DNA of 64,000 bases from Lederbergia citrea (GTDB taxonomy: Bacteria > Bacillota > Bacilli > Bacillales > Bacillaceae_C). Of the stretch, positions 18,808-26,904 are shown piece by piece. Made by a program: the position numbers and the translations under genes. Each line of letters starts with the position of its first letter. Within the stretch, counting starts at the first letter, position 1. The notes beneath the pieces are model-generated. The model was given only the letters and a program-made list of their open reading frames with translations, was not told the DNA's origin and did no database searches. The stretch covers positions 63,486 to 127,485 of the forward strand of contig NZ_JAGYPH010000003.1 in NCBI RefSeq assembly GCF_018343525.1. Direction: 5' to 3'.

Positions 18808-20016
18808 CTAACTAGCAGTTTGATCTACCGATAGACAGCTATTTGCTCTTTTTTTGAATTGGAAAATCAGCGTCATTAAAATAACAAGTAAGAGTGAACA
18901 CACCACAAGTCCCCATAAAGTTACAGTAATAGAGAAACGATCGATTAATCCCCCTGCAACTTTAGGAAGAAACGCACCGCCTAATCCACCCATGGCAACG
19001 AGCAAACTTGTCGTCCGCTCCTCCAAACCTGGCATATCTTCATTAATGAGTAATAATCCAATCGAAAATATTCCCCCCATAAACAATCCTGTTAAAAAGA
19101 TGGAGATGAAACTAAAAATCGCAGTTGGCGAAACGGCAAATGCCATGATGCTGCCTAATTGTCCAAGACAGCAAATAATCAACAGCTTTCGATACCCGAT
19201 TTTATCAATAATTGGCGCCATACTCATACGGCCAAGCGTCATCGCCCCCCAAAACACCGTAATGCTCAGTGCTAGGGCAGATTCACCTAAATTCGTCGTC
19301 TTACTTAGGATTGTAGGTAAATAATTGGGAAACGTCATCTCTGTTCCAACATACATAAAGAAAAAGAAAGTACCTACCACAATGACAGGAATTCCTTTCT
19401 TTGAATAACGTTTTTTCACAGGGGACTTTCCATCTTTTGTGGCAACTTTTGGTTGCTTCTTTAAAAAAGAATCCGCTTCCCCAAACGAAAGGAATAACCA
19501 GAGGAACATTGCGACAGTAATAATCACCGCTACAAATGTAAACGAAATATTCCATATTCCATTCATAATAAAAACGGCAGCAATAGTCGGAATAGCTAAA
19601 GCACCTACCCCAAAAAACACTTCAGCTAAGACCAATGTCGAAGCCTTTTTCTCTTTAAAATAACCAATGATCAGAGCGGCAACGACAGTTTCCGTAATCC
19701 CTAATCCAGCACCACCTATTGGAGTCGTGAAGAGCAAGATGTTCCAACTTGGTAAAAAACTAAAAATGTACTGGGAAAGCCCGAAACAAAACAACGCAAC
19801 GACCAAGGTCATTTTACGGCCGAGTAAATTTACAATGGCAGGCGCAATTAAAACACCAACTAGAAATCCTAAAAATTGATTCATGATGAGCTGGCCACCA
19901 GCACTATAATCCACTTGATAAGCATGAACCATTGGTTCGAGTACAGAACCGATGATAATATGACCAAAACCAGTTAATAAATACATGAGACAAGCCATCC
20001 AAACGAGCTTCTTCAT
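18808..20016 (-). CDS. MFS transporter, 12 membrane segments (FHS/sugar-like)
   Basis: A 402-residue major facilitator with about 12 hydrophobic segments. It begins MKKLVWMACLMYLLTGFGH and has an MFS loop at NLLGRKMTLV and GAMTLGRMSMAPIIDKIGYRK at the start of the second half. The first helix (TGFGHIIIGSVLEPM) resembles the FHS group that includes Bacillus glucose/mannose symporters, so a sugar substrate is possible but unproven. It is transcribed alone, ends in a terminator, and has a perfect palindrome with central CG 60 nt upstream that may be a LacI-type operator. A drug-efflux role is the alternative. Confidence 0.8.
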   Translation of the reverse strand: MKKLVWMACLMYLLTGFGHIIIGSVLEPMVHAYQVDYSAGGQLIMNQFLGFLVGVLIAPAIVNLLGRKMTLVVALFCFGLSQYIFSFLPSWNILLFTTPIGGAGLGITETVVAALIIGYFKEKKASTLVLAEVFFGVGALAIPTIAAVFIMNGIWNISFTFVAVIITVAMFLWLFLSFGEADSFLKKQPKVATKDGKSPVKKRYSKKGIPVIVVGTFFFFMYVGTEMTFPNYLPTILSKTTNLGESALALSITVFWGAMTLGRMSMAPIIDKIGYRKLLIICCLGQLGSIMAFAVSPTAIFSFISIFLTGLFMGGIFSIGLLLINEDMPGLEERTTSLLVAMGGLGGAFLPKVAGGLIDRFSITVTLWGLVVCSLLLVILMTLIFQFKKRANSCLSVDQTAS

Positions 20017-20075
20017 AGTTTCTCCTTTTGTACGTGCAAATTTTTTTAGCTATTCAAATATCTCCATTCTAGCAA

Positions 20076-20091
20076 ATTTAAACGTTTAAAT
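20076..20091. promoter_or_regulatory. Palindrome resembling a LacI/GalR-family operator
   Basis: ATTTAAACGTTTAAAT is a perfect 16-bp palindrome with the central CG usual for LacI-family sites. It is 60 nt upstream of the MFS start. No LacI-family gene is in the window. Confidence 0.5.
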
Positions 20092-20177
20092 ACATAGAAA
20101 TAAAGAAATTGAGAGAAGTATTTATTACTTTTTGGAAAAATGAGCCCATTCCTAGGCCCGGAACATGTACCTGGATT

Positions 20178-20259
20178 CGGTTATGGGCCGTGAGAATACT
20201 TTTATAAGACATCGCACACGTTTATGAGCTGTGCGAACACTTTTTTTCGCAATCGAGCA
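20178..20259. repeat. Two degenerate 41-bp direct copies
   Basis: CGGTTATGGGCCGTGAGAAT at 20178 is followed 41 bp later by CGTTTATGAGCTGTGCGAAC at 20219, with similar tails. The rest of 20017-20296 holds no gene that I can support. Confidence 0.6.
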
Positions 20260-20296
20260 CCATTTATTGACCATTTACACATATTTCACCCCCATT

Positions 20297-20422
20297 CGAG
20301 CCACTCAGACACCTTTTCAAGCCACTCGGGTAGATTTTCAAGCGACTCAGACCAATTTTCGAGCCACTCAGACACCTTTTCAAGCCACTCAAGCATAGAT
20401 ACGAGCCACTCGACAAAAATCG
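20297..20422. repeat. 21-bp tandem array, CGAGCCACTC motif (array 1)
   Basis: Six units start at 20297, 20318, 20339, 20360, 20381 and 20402, an exact 21-bp period. Each begins C(G/A)AGC(C/G)ACTC and most end in TTTT. Units 1 and 4 are identical over their whole length. The reverse-strand form of the motif makes up the array at 37853. Since 21 is divisible by three an open frame runs through it, but it has no ribosome site and is probably not a gene. Confidence 0.88.
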
Positions 20423-20468
20423 ACAAATATTATGAAAAATTTTATTTAGATATATAGCCTTTTGATAG

Positions 20469-20506
20469 TAAAAAAATCCGCCAGCAGCATAACGCTTCCG
20501 GCGGAT
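20469..20506 (-). terminator. Terminator after nitroreductase gene
   Basis: ATCCGCC and GGCGGAT close a stem on the minus strand with TTTTTTT following, 17 nt after the nitroreductase stop. Confidence 0.9.
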
Positions 20507-20522
20507 CTTCCAATAGCTTCAA

Positions 20523-21077
20523 TTAAAACGCAGTCATCTTCTCAGCAGGGTTCGTTCTTTTACGGACTTTTTTCGCAGCAATTTCCTTGTCAAAGTATCC
20601 GACATTCAACACGCCAACAATTTTTTCGCCTCGTTCAACTCCGAGTGCAGCGCGGAATTTAGGGTCATATATATGGGCTGGCGTTTTCCAGACCATGCCA
20701 AGATCTTGGTCCCAAGCAAGCAGCTGAAGGTTTTGCAGCATGCAGCTTGTCGCCGCAAAGTCTTCCTCCCATACTTTTTGACGCGGATCCTCGTTCATGA
20801 CGACGACAAGAAAAGCTGGCACATCCACAAATTTATTGCGAACCGTTTCATGTTTGCTCATCTCATGACATTGTAGAATGGCTTCGATGAAAGCTTCTTT
20901 TCGCTCTCCCGACACAAAAATAAACCGCCACGGTTCACGAACACCATGTGTCGGTGCCCACACAGCATCATTCAACAATGAGAGAATTAATTCCTGGCTC
21001 ACTTCTTTATCTAAATAACCTGTTTTCACAGAAGTTCTTTCTTTAATTACATCAGCTATCGATTTTGTTGCAATCAT
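20523..21077 (-). CDS. Nitroreductase family FMN protein
   Basis: A 184-residue nitroreductase-fold protein. N-terminal RTSVKTGYLDKEVS binds the FMN phosphate, AVWAPTHGVREPWRF and the C-terminal ERGEKIVGVLNVGYFD are family motifs. Such dimers reduce nitro compounds, quinones or flavins with NAD(P)H. It is monocistronic with its own terminator. It could supply reduced flavin to the FMN monooxygenases in the island to its left, but it is not under an S-box, so this is speculative. The physiological substrate is unknown. Confidence 0.87.
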   Translation of the reverse strand: MIATKSIADVIKERTSVKTGYLDKEVSQELILSLLNDAVWAPTHGVREPWRFIFVSGERKEAFIEAILQCHEMSKHETVRNKFVDVPAFLVVVMNEDPRQKVWEEDFAATSCMLQNLQLLAWDQDLGMVWKTPAHIYDPKFRAALGVERGEKIVGVLNVGYFDKEIAAKKVRKRTNPAEKMTAF

Positions 21078-21162
21078 TCAGTTGAGGCCCTCCCTACATT
21101 AATTGAGAATGGTTTTCATTATCGTATCATGTATCCAGCTAATTTGCTAGGAAACCTGCCTC

Positions 21163-21777
21163 TCAATTTACAATATTTAAAGCAAACTCTAGGTCAGCCT
21201 CTAGATGAGTACGCATTAACTCGCTCGCCTCCTCCGGTTTCCGGTCAGCGATTGCTTGGCAAATTTGTTCATGCTCGTCGATGAGGAATGGCCTTTTATG
21301 AAGGACAACCGCTCGGCTGAACAAATAAATGATCGATTGCATTCGGTCTACAGTATCAATCATGATCGGATTACGGCATTCGCGGACGATTAAATCATGG
21401 AATCGCTTATTGGCTTGGACAATTTCATCGGGTGTACTTGATTTAGCGATCTCAATGCTCTTCCTTAATTCACTAATATCCTCTTCCATCATAAAAGAGG
21501 CGGCCATTTTCGCTGCGTGACTTTCAATTAACATTCGCATTTGAAATAAATGCCGCAAATCCTTTTCCGTTGGCTTAAATACTTTTTTTCTTTTAATCAA
21601 GCCTTCTTGTTCCAAACGGCGAATGGCCTCTCGGATCGGCGTTCTGCTGACCCCAATTTCTTCGGCCAATCTTTCTTCAACTAATTTTGTACCTCCGGGA
21701 TATGCTCCATTTAATATTCGATCACGTATCGTTTCATACGCAATGATTTGTGCAGAACCCGATGTTTGATGTGACAT
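21163..21777 (-). CDS. GntR-family regulator, FadR/FCD subfamily
   Basis: A 204-residue regulator. Residues 8-75 are the winged helix (YETIRDRILNGAYPGGTKL, VSRTPIREAIRRLEQEGLI); residues 85-204 are an all-helical FCD ligand domain with metal-site residues in RFHDLIV, DRMQ and DEHEQICQAI...RTHLEADL. FCD regulators mostly sense sugar acids and related carboxylates. It is divergent from the four-carbon sugar-acid operon beginning at 21940, and the shared intergenic stretch has repeated TTGTATAC motifs. Autoregulation and repression of that operon with threonate- or erythronate-type inducers is the natural inference. Confidence 0.9.
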   Translation of the reverse strand: MSHQTSGSAQIIAYETIRDRILNGAYPGGTKLVEERLAEEIGVSRTPIREAIRRLEQEGLIKRKKVFKPTEKDLRHLFQMRMLIESHAAKMAASFMMEEDISELRKSIEIAKSSTPDEIVQANKRFHDLIVRECRNPIMIDTVDRMQSIIYLFSRAVVLHKRPFLIDEHEQICQAIADRKPEEASELMRTHLEADLEFALNIVN

Positions 21778-21862
21778 TGAAGTTCCCTCCGAGCTTCCTG
21801 ATTATAAAATAATTATACAATTTCATACGAGCAAACACCATTTGTATTCATTTTTAAATAAA

Positions 21863-21872
21863 TTGTATACAA
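21863..21872. promoter_or_regulatory. Candidate GntR operator TTGTATACAA
   Basis: A perfect 10-bp palindrome between the divergent regulator and the sugar-acid operon. Related TTGTAT elements occur at 21842 and 21886 and, inverted, at 21813. A TATACT -10-like box at 21889-21894 for the plus operon lies within this cluster, so a bound repressor would block it. Confidence 0.65.
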
Positions 21873-21939
21873 AACAGAAAACTTATTGTATACTTCCAAT
21901 GTAGCAAGAAAGCACTTTCAGCAACAAGGAGGATTTTTC

Positions 21940-22833
21940 ATGAAAATAGGATTTATTGGACTCGGAATTATGGGAAGACCCATGGTACTTAATTTATTAA
22001 AAGCAGGCTTTCAAGTGAAGGCTTTTGATGTTAGTGAAGATGCTAGAAAAAAAGTAGCTGATGCAGGAGCAATCGAAGTTTTATCTCCTCGTGAAGCTGC
22101 TTTTGAAAGCGATGTCGTGATCACAATGCTTCCCAATGCAGCGATTGTTAAGGCGGTATTGTTTGGGGAAAATGGTGTAGCCGAAGGAATTAAAGCAGGC
22201 TCAGTAATCGTTGATATGAGCTCCATTTCATCGGTAGACTCCATCTTTTTCGCAAATGAATTCGCGAAACAAAATATCGCATTTTTAGATGCTCCAGTGA
22301 GCGGCGGAGAACCAAAAGCAATCGACGGAACAATGTCAATTATGGTTGGCGGCAATGAAGGCGCTTTACATAAAGCATTACCAGCCTTAAAAGCAATGGG
22401 CGAAGATATTACACATGTTGGCGGCAGTGGAAGCGGTTCAACGACTAAGCTTGCGAATCAAATTTTAGTAAACGTAACAATAGCAGCGATGTCTGAAGCG
22501 GTCATTCTTGCAGCGAAGGCGGGAGTCGACGTGGAAAAAATGTATCAAGCGATTCGTGGCGGCCTCGCAGGAAGCACGGTGCTTGATGCTAAAATGCCGC
22601 TCGTTCTTGATCGTAATTTTGTGGCAGGTGGACGAATCGACATTAACTTAAAGGATTTAACGAACGTACTTGAAGCGGGTAGAGAAATTGGTGTGCCAAT
22701 GCCGCTTACTTCAAATGTAGTTGAAATGTTCCACGCACTGAAAGTCGATGGAAATGCTGCAGATGACCACGCTGGATTAATTAAATACTATGAAAAACTA
22801 GCTAATTTCGAAGTTCCGAAAGGTGGTAAATAA
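21940..22833 (+). CDS. 3-hydroxyacid dehydrogenase, LtnD/GarR-like
   Basis: A 297-residue beta-hydroxyacid dehydrogenase. It has the NAD(P) fold GFIGLGIMGRPMVLNLLKAG, the substrate motif DAPVSGGEPKAIDGTMSIM, and the catalytic lysine in GSGSTTKLANQ (family position about 170). Members act on tartronate semialdehyde (GarR) or L-threonate (LtnD); the neighbouring DUF1537 kinase favours threonate or erythronate oxidation to the 2-keto acid. ATG 21940 has AAGGAGG 8 nt upstream; the longer frame to 21886 covers the promoter. First gene of a three-gene operon, with its stop just before the next start. Confidence 0.87.
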   Translation: MKIGFIGLGIMGRPMVLNLLKAGFQVKAFDVSEDARKKVADAGAIEVLSPREAAFESDVVITMLPNAAIVKAVLFGENGVAEGIKAGSVIVDMSSISSVDSIFFANEFAKQNIAFLDAPVSGGEPKAIDGTMSIMVGGNEGALHKALPALKAMGEDITHVGGSGSGSTTKLANQILVNVTIAAMSEAVILAAKAGVDVEKMYQAIRGGLAGSTVLDAKMPLVLDRNFVAGGRIDINLKDLTNVLEAGREIGVPMPLTSNVVEMFHALKVDGNAADDHAGLIKYYEKLANFEVPKGGK

Positions 22834-22843
22834 GGTGAATAAC

Positions 22844-24256
22844 ATGTTTGAGCGAGTAAGCAATCTCCCTGCTTACGGACCTGAACTGGAAAATACGTGG
22901 AAACAAGAACGTTCTTCTTTTACACAAAAAATTATTGTTCTCGATGATGACCCGACAGGAGTCCAAACTGTCCATGGTATTCCCGTTTTCACGGATTGGT
23001 CTGAGGAAACGATTATGGACATGTTTGAAGAGGAGCGGCAAATGGCATTTCTTCTCACAAATTCACGGGCATTTTCTACCGAAAAAACACGTCAAGTGCA
23101 TACGGATATCGCAGAAAGAATTGCACGCGTTTCTGAAAAATTGAATCAGCCTTTTCTCTTGATCAGCCGAGGAGATTCCACATTGCGTGGACATTATCCG
23201 TTAGAAACTGCTGTTTTGAAAGAGACTTTGGAAAAAGAAAGCTCCCTTCATTATGATGGAGAAATTATTTTGCCTTTCTTTAAAGAAGGCGGAAGGGAAA
23301 CAATTGACGATGTTCATTATGTGAAACAAGGCGATCGCTACACGCCAGCGGGTGAAACTGAATTTGCAAAAGATCGCATGTTTGGCTTTAAAAGCAGCAA
23401 TATGAAGGATTGGGTCGAGGAAAAAACAGCGGGTGAATATAAAAAAGACTCGGTATTATCCATCTCCCTCGATGAATTGCGAGCACTTGATATTACAGCA
23501 ATGACAGACAAGCTTATGCAGCTAAAAGATTTCCAAAAGCTCATCGTCAATGCAGTCACTGAAGAAGATGTAAAAGCATTTTCGATTGCTCTATTGCGCG
23601 CGATTAAAGCCGAAAAAAATTATTTATATAGAACAGCCGCTTCTTTCACAAAAGTGATCGGTGATATTTCTTCCAAGCCGTATTTAACGAAAAACGATTT
23701 ATTAACTGAAGCAAATCCAAACGGCGGTCTAATTGTCGTAGGATCTCATGTGCAAAAAACGACTGACCAGTTAAATCGATTAAAAGAGCTATCTTCTGTC
23801 CACTTTATTGAATTTAACATTCACCTTGTGATGGATGAGATCAAGTTTGCGGAAGAAATCACTCGGATCCAACAACTTGTTAATAGCAAAATTGAAGAAG
23901 GCATAACCGTCTGTGTCTACACATCCCGCAAACGTTTAGATTTAGAAGACGGCCGTAAAGAAGAAGAACTTGCATTATCGGTGAAAATTTCTAATGCGGT
24001 CACGCAATTTGTTCATGAATGTAATCCGCAACCACGTTTTGTCATTGCAAAAGGCGGGATTACTTCAAGTGATGTCGGGACGATTGGTTTGGAAGTTAAA
24101 AAAGCTGAAGTAATCGGCCAAATTGCTCCGGGCGTTCCTGTCTGGAAAACGGGCGAAGATAGTATTTTCCCACATATTCCGTATATCATTTTTCCAGGAA
24201 ACGTTGGGGAAGATGATACATTGAAAAAAGTCGTAATCGAATTGGAAAAGAGGTAA
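22844..24256 (+). CDS. Four-carbon acid sugar kinase (DUF1537, OtnK/DtnK-like)
   Basis: A 470-residue kinase of the four-carbon acid sugar family. The N-terminal domain has IIVLDDDPTGVQTVHG and SRGDSTLRGHYPLE; the C-terminal nucleotide-binding domain has FVIAKGGITSSDVG and PYIIFPGNVGEDDT. In known pathways it phosphorylates 2-oxo-tetronate made by LtnD-type dehydrogenases, or threonate/erythronate directly. ATG 22844 has AAGGTG 6 nt upstream; GTG 22835 and 22823 are alternatives, the latter overlapping the previous gene. The usual next enzymes, a class II aldolase-like decarboxylase (OtnC) and an isomerase (OtnI), do not follow. Confidence 0.88.
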   Translation: MFERVSNLPAYGPELENTWKQERSSFTQKIIVLDDDPTGVQTVHGIPVFTDWSEETIMDMFEEERQMAFLLTNSRAFSTEKTRQVHTDIAERIARVSEKLNQPFLLISRGDSTLRGHYPLETAVLKETLEKESSLHYDGEIILPFFKEGGRETIDDVHYVKQGDRYTPAGETEFAKDRMFGFKSSNMKDWVEEKTAGEYKKDSVLSISLDELRALDITAMTDKLMQLKDFQKLIVNAVTEEDVKAFSIALLRAIKAEKNYLYRTAASFTKVIGDISSKPYLTKNDLLTEANPNGGLIVVGSHVQKTTDQLNRLKELSSVHFIEFNIHLVMDEIKFAEEITRIQQLVNSKIEEGITVCVYTSRKRLDLEDGRKEEELALSVKISNAVTQFVHECNPQPRFVIAKGGITSSDVGTIGLEVKKAEVIGQIAPGVPVWKTGEDSIFPHIPYIIFPGNVGEDDTLKKVVIELEKR

Positions 24257-24260
24257 GAAC

Positions 24261-25610
24261 ATGGTTGAAGGAAATTTACTCATAGTAATATTTATCTTAT
24301 CATTAGCGGCATTATTTTTTATGATTTTAAAACTAAAAGTTGAACCATTTTTATCATTGATTGGCGTAGCGCTTGTTACCGCTCTCGCCATCGGTTTCCC
24401 ATTGGCGGAAATTCCAAAAATCGTTACGACTGGCTTTGGAAACACGCTAACTGGTGTCGGGATATTAATCGGTCTCGGAGTCATCTTCGGACAATTTCTC
24501 GGTGTTTCTGGTGCAATTGAAAAAATTGCTCAGGCGGTTCTGCGTGTATTTGGTGCAAAGCGTTCTGCAGCAGGCCTTTCTTTAACAGGTGTAGCAGTTT
24601 CCATCCCAGTATTTTTCGACGCCGCCTTTGTTATTTTAAGCGGTCTCGTAAGAAGTTTATCAAGAAGAACCGGCATTTCGATTGTGACTTTCGTAACTGC
24701 ACTTGGAATCGGATTGATCGTATCACATAGTATGATTGCCCCGACTCCGGGACCGTTAGTTGTCGCTGAAAATACAGGTTCAGACCTTGGATTGTTTATT
24801 TTATACGGCATTATTTGTGCTATTCCGGCTGCACTCGTCGGTGGATATTTATACGGAACTTTCATCGGTAAGCGCATTAAACCTACGGTTGAAGAAGATG
24901 TGGAAGAGGAAACTCCTACGGAGGATACAACTCCTCGCAAGGAAATTTCAACTGGTCTATCATTTTTCATGCTTGGTTTGCCGATTATATTAATCTTATT
25001 AAATACAGTTACAAAACTTTGGATTACTGAAGGTCCATTATCAAATATTCTTGGCTTTATTGGAGATAAAAACGTTGCCCTTTTCATCAGTGTCATTGTC
25101 GCGCTAATTGTACTTCGCCCTTATATTAAAGTTCCTTATAGTGAATTATATAATGAAGCAATTAACTCGGCTGGGATGATCATTTTAGTAACCGGTGCTG
25201 GTGGAGCATTCGGTGCAGTTATTAATCAAAGCGGCATTGGCGATTATTTAATTTCAACAATGCAAGGCTGGAGCATACCGGTATTTTTACTAGCATTTAT
25301 CTTCTCGCAAATTTTACGTGCATCACTCGGTTCTGCCACAGTCGCGCTTGTTACGACTTCTACAATTATGGGACCGATGGCGCTTGAACTAGGCGTATCG
25401 CCTATTTTACTCGGACTTGCAATTTGTTCGGGAGCAATTGGCCTTTCGCTTCCGAATGACTCAGGATTCTGGGTTGTAAACAGATTCGGCCGCCTGACGA
25501 TTCCCCAGACGATCCAAGCTTGGTCAATCGGTGGATTTATCGCTGGATTAACGGCTCTTACGATGGTGTATATCTTGAGCATCTTTAGTGGTATACTTCC
25601 TGGACTATAA
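24261..25610 (+). CDS. GntP-family sugar-acid:H+ symporter
   Basis: A 449-residue permease of the gluconate transporter family, with about 12 to 14 hydrophobic segments. FGNTLTGVGILIGLGVIFGQFL, SHSMIAPTPGPLVVAE and RASLGSATVALVTTSTI are typical family blocks; a charged cytoplasmic loop (EEDVEEETPTEDTTPRKE) is central. It starts 4 nt after the kinase stop and ends in a strong terminator. In this operon the likely cargo is a four-carbon sugar acid such as threonate or erythronate rather than gluconate (inference from the kinase and dehydrogenase). Confidence 0.9.
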   Translation: MVEGNLLIVIFILSLAALFFMILKLKVEPFLSLIGVALVTALAIGFPLAEIPKIVTTGFGNTLTGVGILIGLGVIFGQFLGVSGAIEKIAQAVLRVFGAKRSAAGLSLTGVAVSIPVFFDAAFVILSGLVRSLSRRTGISIVTFVTALGIGLIVSHSMIAPTPGPLVVAENTGSDLGLFILYGIICAIPAALVGGYLYGTFIGKRIKPTVEEDVEEETPTEDTTPRKEISTGLSFFMLGLPIILILLNTVTKLWITEGPLSNILGFIGDKNVALFISVIVALIVLRPYIKVPYSELYNEAINSAGMIILVTGAGGAFGAVINQSGIGDYLISTMQGWSIPVFLLAFIFSQILRASLGSATVALVTTSTIMGPMALELGVSPILLGLAICSGAIGLSLPNDSGFWVVNRFGRLTIPQTIQAWSIGGFIAGLTALTMVYILSIFSGILPGL

Positions 25611-25614
25611 TTGC

Positions 25615-25657
25615 AAAAACCGCTATTTCCCTTTTGGAAATAGCGGTTTTTATTTTT
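25615..25657 (+). terminator. Terminator of the sugar-acid operon
   Basis: AAAAACCGCTATTTCC pairs with GGAAATAGCGGTTTTT around a short loop, followed by further T's. Confidence 0.93.
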
Positions 25658-25670
25658 CAAAAGAAAATAC

Positions 25671-25699
25671 TTTACATTTATAAAAGCATTAGCTATAAT
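25671..25699 (+). promoter_or_regulatory. Sigma-A type promoter of the yceI gene
   Basis: TTTACA at 25671-25676 and TATAAT at 25694-25699, separated by exactly 17 bp. The expected start point is near 25706. Confidence 0.8.
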
Positions 25700-25711
25700 T
25701 ACGTTAGTAAC

Positions 25712-25724
25712 TTACTTTTAGTAA
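25712..25724. promoter_or_regulatory. Candidate operator TTACTTTTAGTAA over the yceI start point
   Basis: Perfect TTACT-TTT-AGTAA dyad just after the predicted transcription start; a second GTAACTTAC dyad overlaps it. Dyads of this general TACT/AGTA form are bound by HxlR/MarR-type thiol-sensing repressors in Bacillus, so oxidant control is possible but not shown. Confidence 0.5.
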
Positions 25725-25750
25725 CAGACTATAATTTGGAGGTAATGATA

Positions 25751-26287
25751 ATGACAGTTTCTAAATGGACACTTGATAATGCACATAGTAACGTAGATTT
25801 TTCACTTAGACATATGATGGTTTCTAAAGTAAAAGGTTCTTTCAATGACTTCACAGCTGAAATCGAAGCAGATCCTAATGATCTTACAACTGCAAGCTTA
25901 ACATTTACGATTGACGTTGCAAGCATTGACACACGTAACGCAGACCGCGACGCACACCTTCGTTCTGGAGACTTTTTTGATGTTGAACAATTCCCGAATT
26001 TGACTTTCACATCTACAAACATTGAAAAGCAAGGCGGAGATAAATACGCGGTAACTGGCGATGTTTCTTTACACGGCGTAACGAAGCCTGAAACTTTTAT
26101 CGTCACATTTGAAGGTGTCGCAAAAGACCCGATGAGCGGAGCGGAAAAAGCTGGATTTAGCGTAGATGGTACAATTAAGCGCAGCGAATACGGCTTGACT
26201 TGGAATGCGGCGCTTGAAACAGGTGGAGTACTAGTTGGAGACGATGTTAAAGTTTCCTTGGAGATCCAAGCTGCGAAAGAAGCGTAA
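25751..26287 (+). CDS. YceI family protein
   Basis: A 178-residue lipocalin-like YceI protein: WTLDNAHSNVDFSLRHMMVSKVKG at the N-terminus, SIDTRNADRDAHLRSGDFF in the middle and FSVDGTIKRSEYGLTWN near the end. The fold binds polyisoprenoid or other long lipids; the physiological role in Bacillus is unclear and has been linked to stress. No signal peptide is seen, so it is cytoplasmic here. ATG 25751 has GGAGGT 7 nt upstream; ATG 25745 is too close to that site. It has a near-consensus promoter and shares a bidirectional terminator with the convergent mscL. Confidence 0.92.
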   Translation: MTVSKWTLDNAHSNVDFSLRHMMVSKVKGSFNDFTAEIEADPNDLTTASLTFTIDVASIDTRNADRDAHLRSGDFFDVEQFPNLTFTSTNIEKQGGDKYAVTGDVSLHGVTKPETFIVTFEGVAKDPMSGAEKAGFSVDGTIKRSEYGLTWNAALETGGVLVGDDVKVSLEIQAAKEA

Positions 26288-26292
26288 GAAGT

Positions 26293-26325
26293 AAAAAAAC
26301 CGGAGAATTATTCTCCGGTTTTTTG
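26293..26325. terminator. Bidirectional terminator between yceI and mscL
   Basis: AAAAAACCGGAGAA and TTCTCCGGTTTTTT flank a short loop, with runs suited to both strands. On the minus side the hairpin uses the last codons of mscL. Confidence 0.92.
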
Positions 26326-26709
26326 TTCTTTACTTTGTCTTTTCAATAAATCCCGAATTTCGGCTAATAGTTCAATTTCTGGAGCAACCTCTATTTCTTC
26401 CTCGACAATCTCTTCTTCTTTCTTTCTCTTCAAACTACCTAATAGTTTAATAAAAATAAAGATAGAAGCTGCAATGATAAAGAAATCTACAATACTTTGA
26501 ATAAATATTCCATATTCGATCACAGCATCCTTATATTGGAAGAAGAGATTTTCAAAGCTCCTTCCTCCTAACAATAACCCAACTATCGGCATGATAATAT
26601 TATCTACAAGTGATGAAACAATTTTTCCAAAAGCAGCTCCGATCACAACCGCTACGGCTAAATCCAGCACATTGCCCTTCACTGCAAAACTCTTAAACTC
26701 TTCCCACAT
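26308..26709 (-). CDS. mscL: Large-conductance mechanosensitive channel MscL (copy 1)
   Basis: A 133-residue Msc[41 protein letters not shown] covers the N-terminal helix and pore-lining TM1; residues about 68-95 form TM2; [31 protein letters not shown] is the cytoplasmic helical bundle. The homopentamer opens under membrane tension to release solutes on osmotic downshock. Length is normal. A second, more divergent copy lies about 200 bp upstream on the same strand. The A/G-rich ribosome site AGGAGGA precedes the ATG. Confidence 0.95.
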   Translation of the reverse strand: MWEEFKSFAVKGNVLDLAVAVVIGAAFGKIVSSLVDNIIMPIVGLLLGGRSFENLFFQYKDAVIEYGIFIQSIVDFFIIAASIFIFIKLLGSLKRKKEEEIVEEEIEVAPEIELLAEIRDLLKRQSKEQKTGE

Positions 26710-26810
26710 TCTAAAATTCCTCCTAGATAAAAAACATAGCTTTTATTCTACAAAAAATTTTAAAACTTGCAAGAGCCATATTGTTCCAAGACTTTAGACA
26801 GAGATGAAAA

Positions 26811-26845
26811 TCGGGAGGTGACAGGAACGCCCCGAAATTTGTCGA
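26811..26845. repeat. Dispersed GTGACAGG element (copy 1)
   Basis: TCGGGAGGTGACAGGAACG followed by CCCCGAAATTTGTCGA. One of five related elements of about 35 bp (also 27311, 27633, 32543, 36261). Confidence 0.8.
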
Positions 26846-26904
26846 TTGAATGAAGAAATCAACAAACTTGGTCTTGATAGGAGAATATTCATTCCTCTTC
26901 TCTT

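Noticed and set aside
20297..20422. CRISPR-like reading of the CGAGCCACTC array
   Set aside because: Core of 10 bp with 11-bp spacers is too short, units 1 and 4 share the spacer, and there is no leader or cas gene.
20224..20457. Open frame across the 21-bp array with repeated Ser-His-Ser heptads
   Set aside because: The repeat is only in frame because 21 is divisible by three. There is no ribosome site and the product has no plausible fold.
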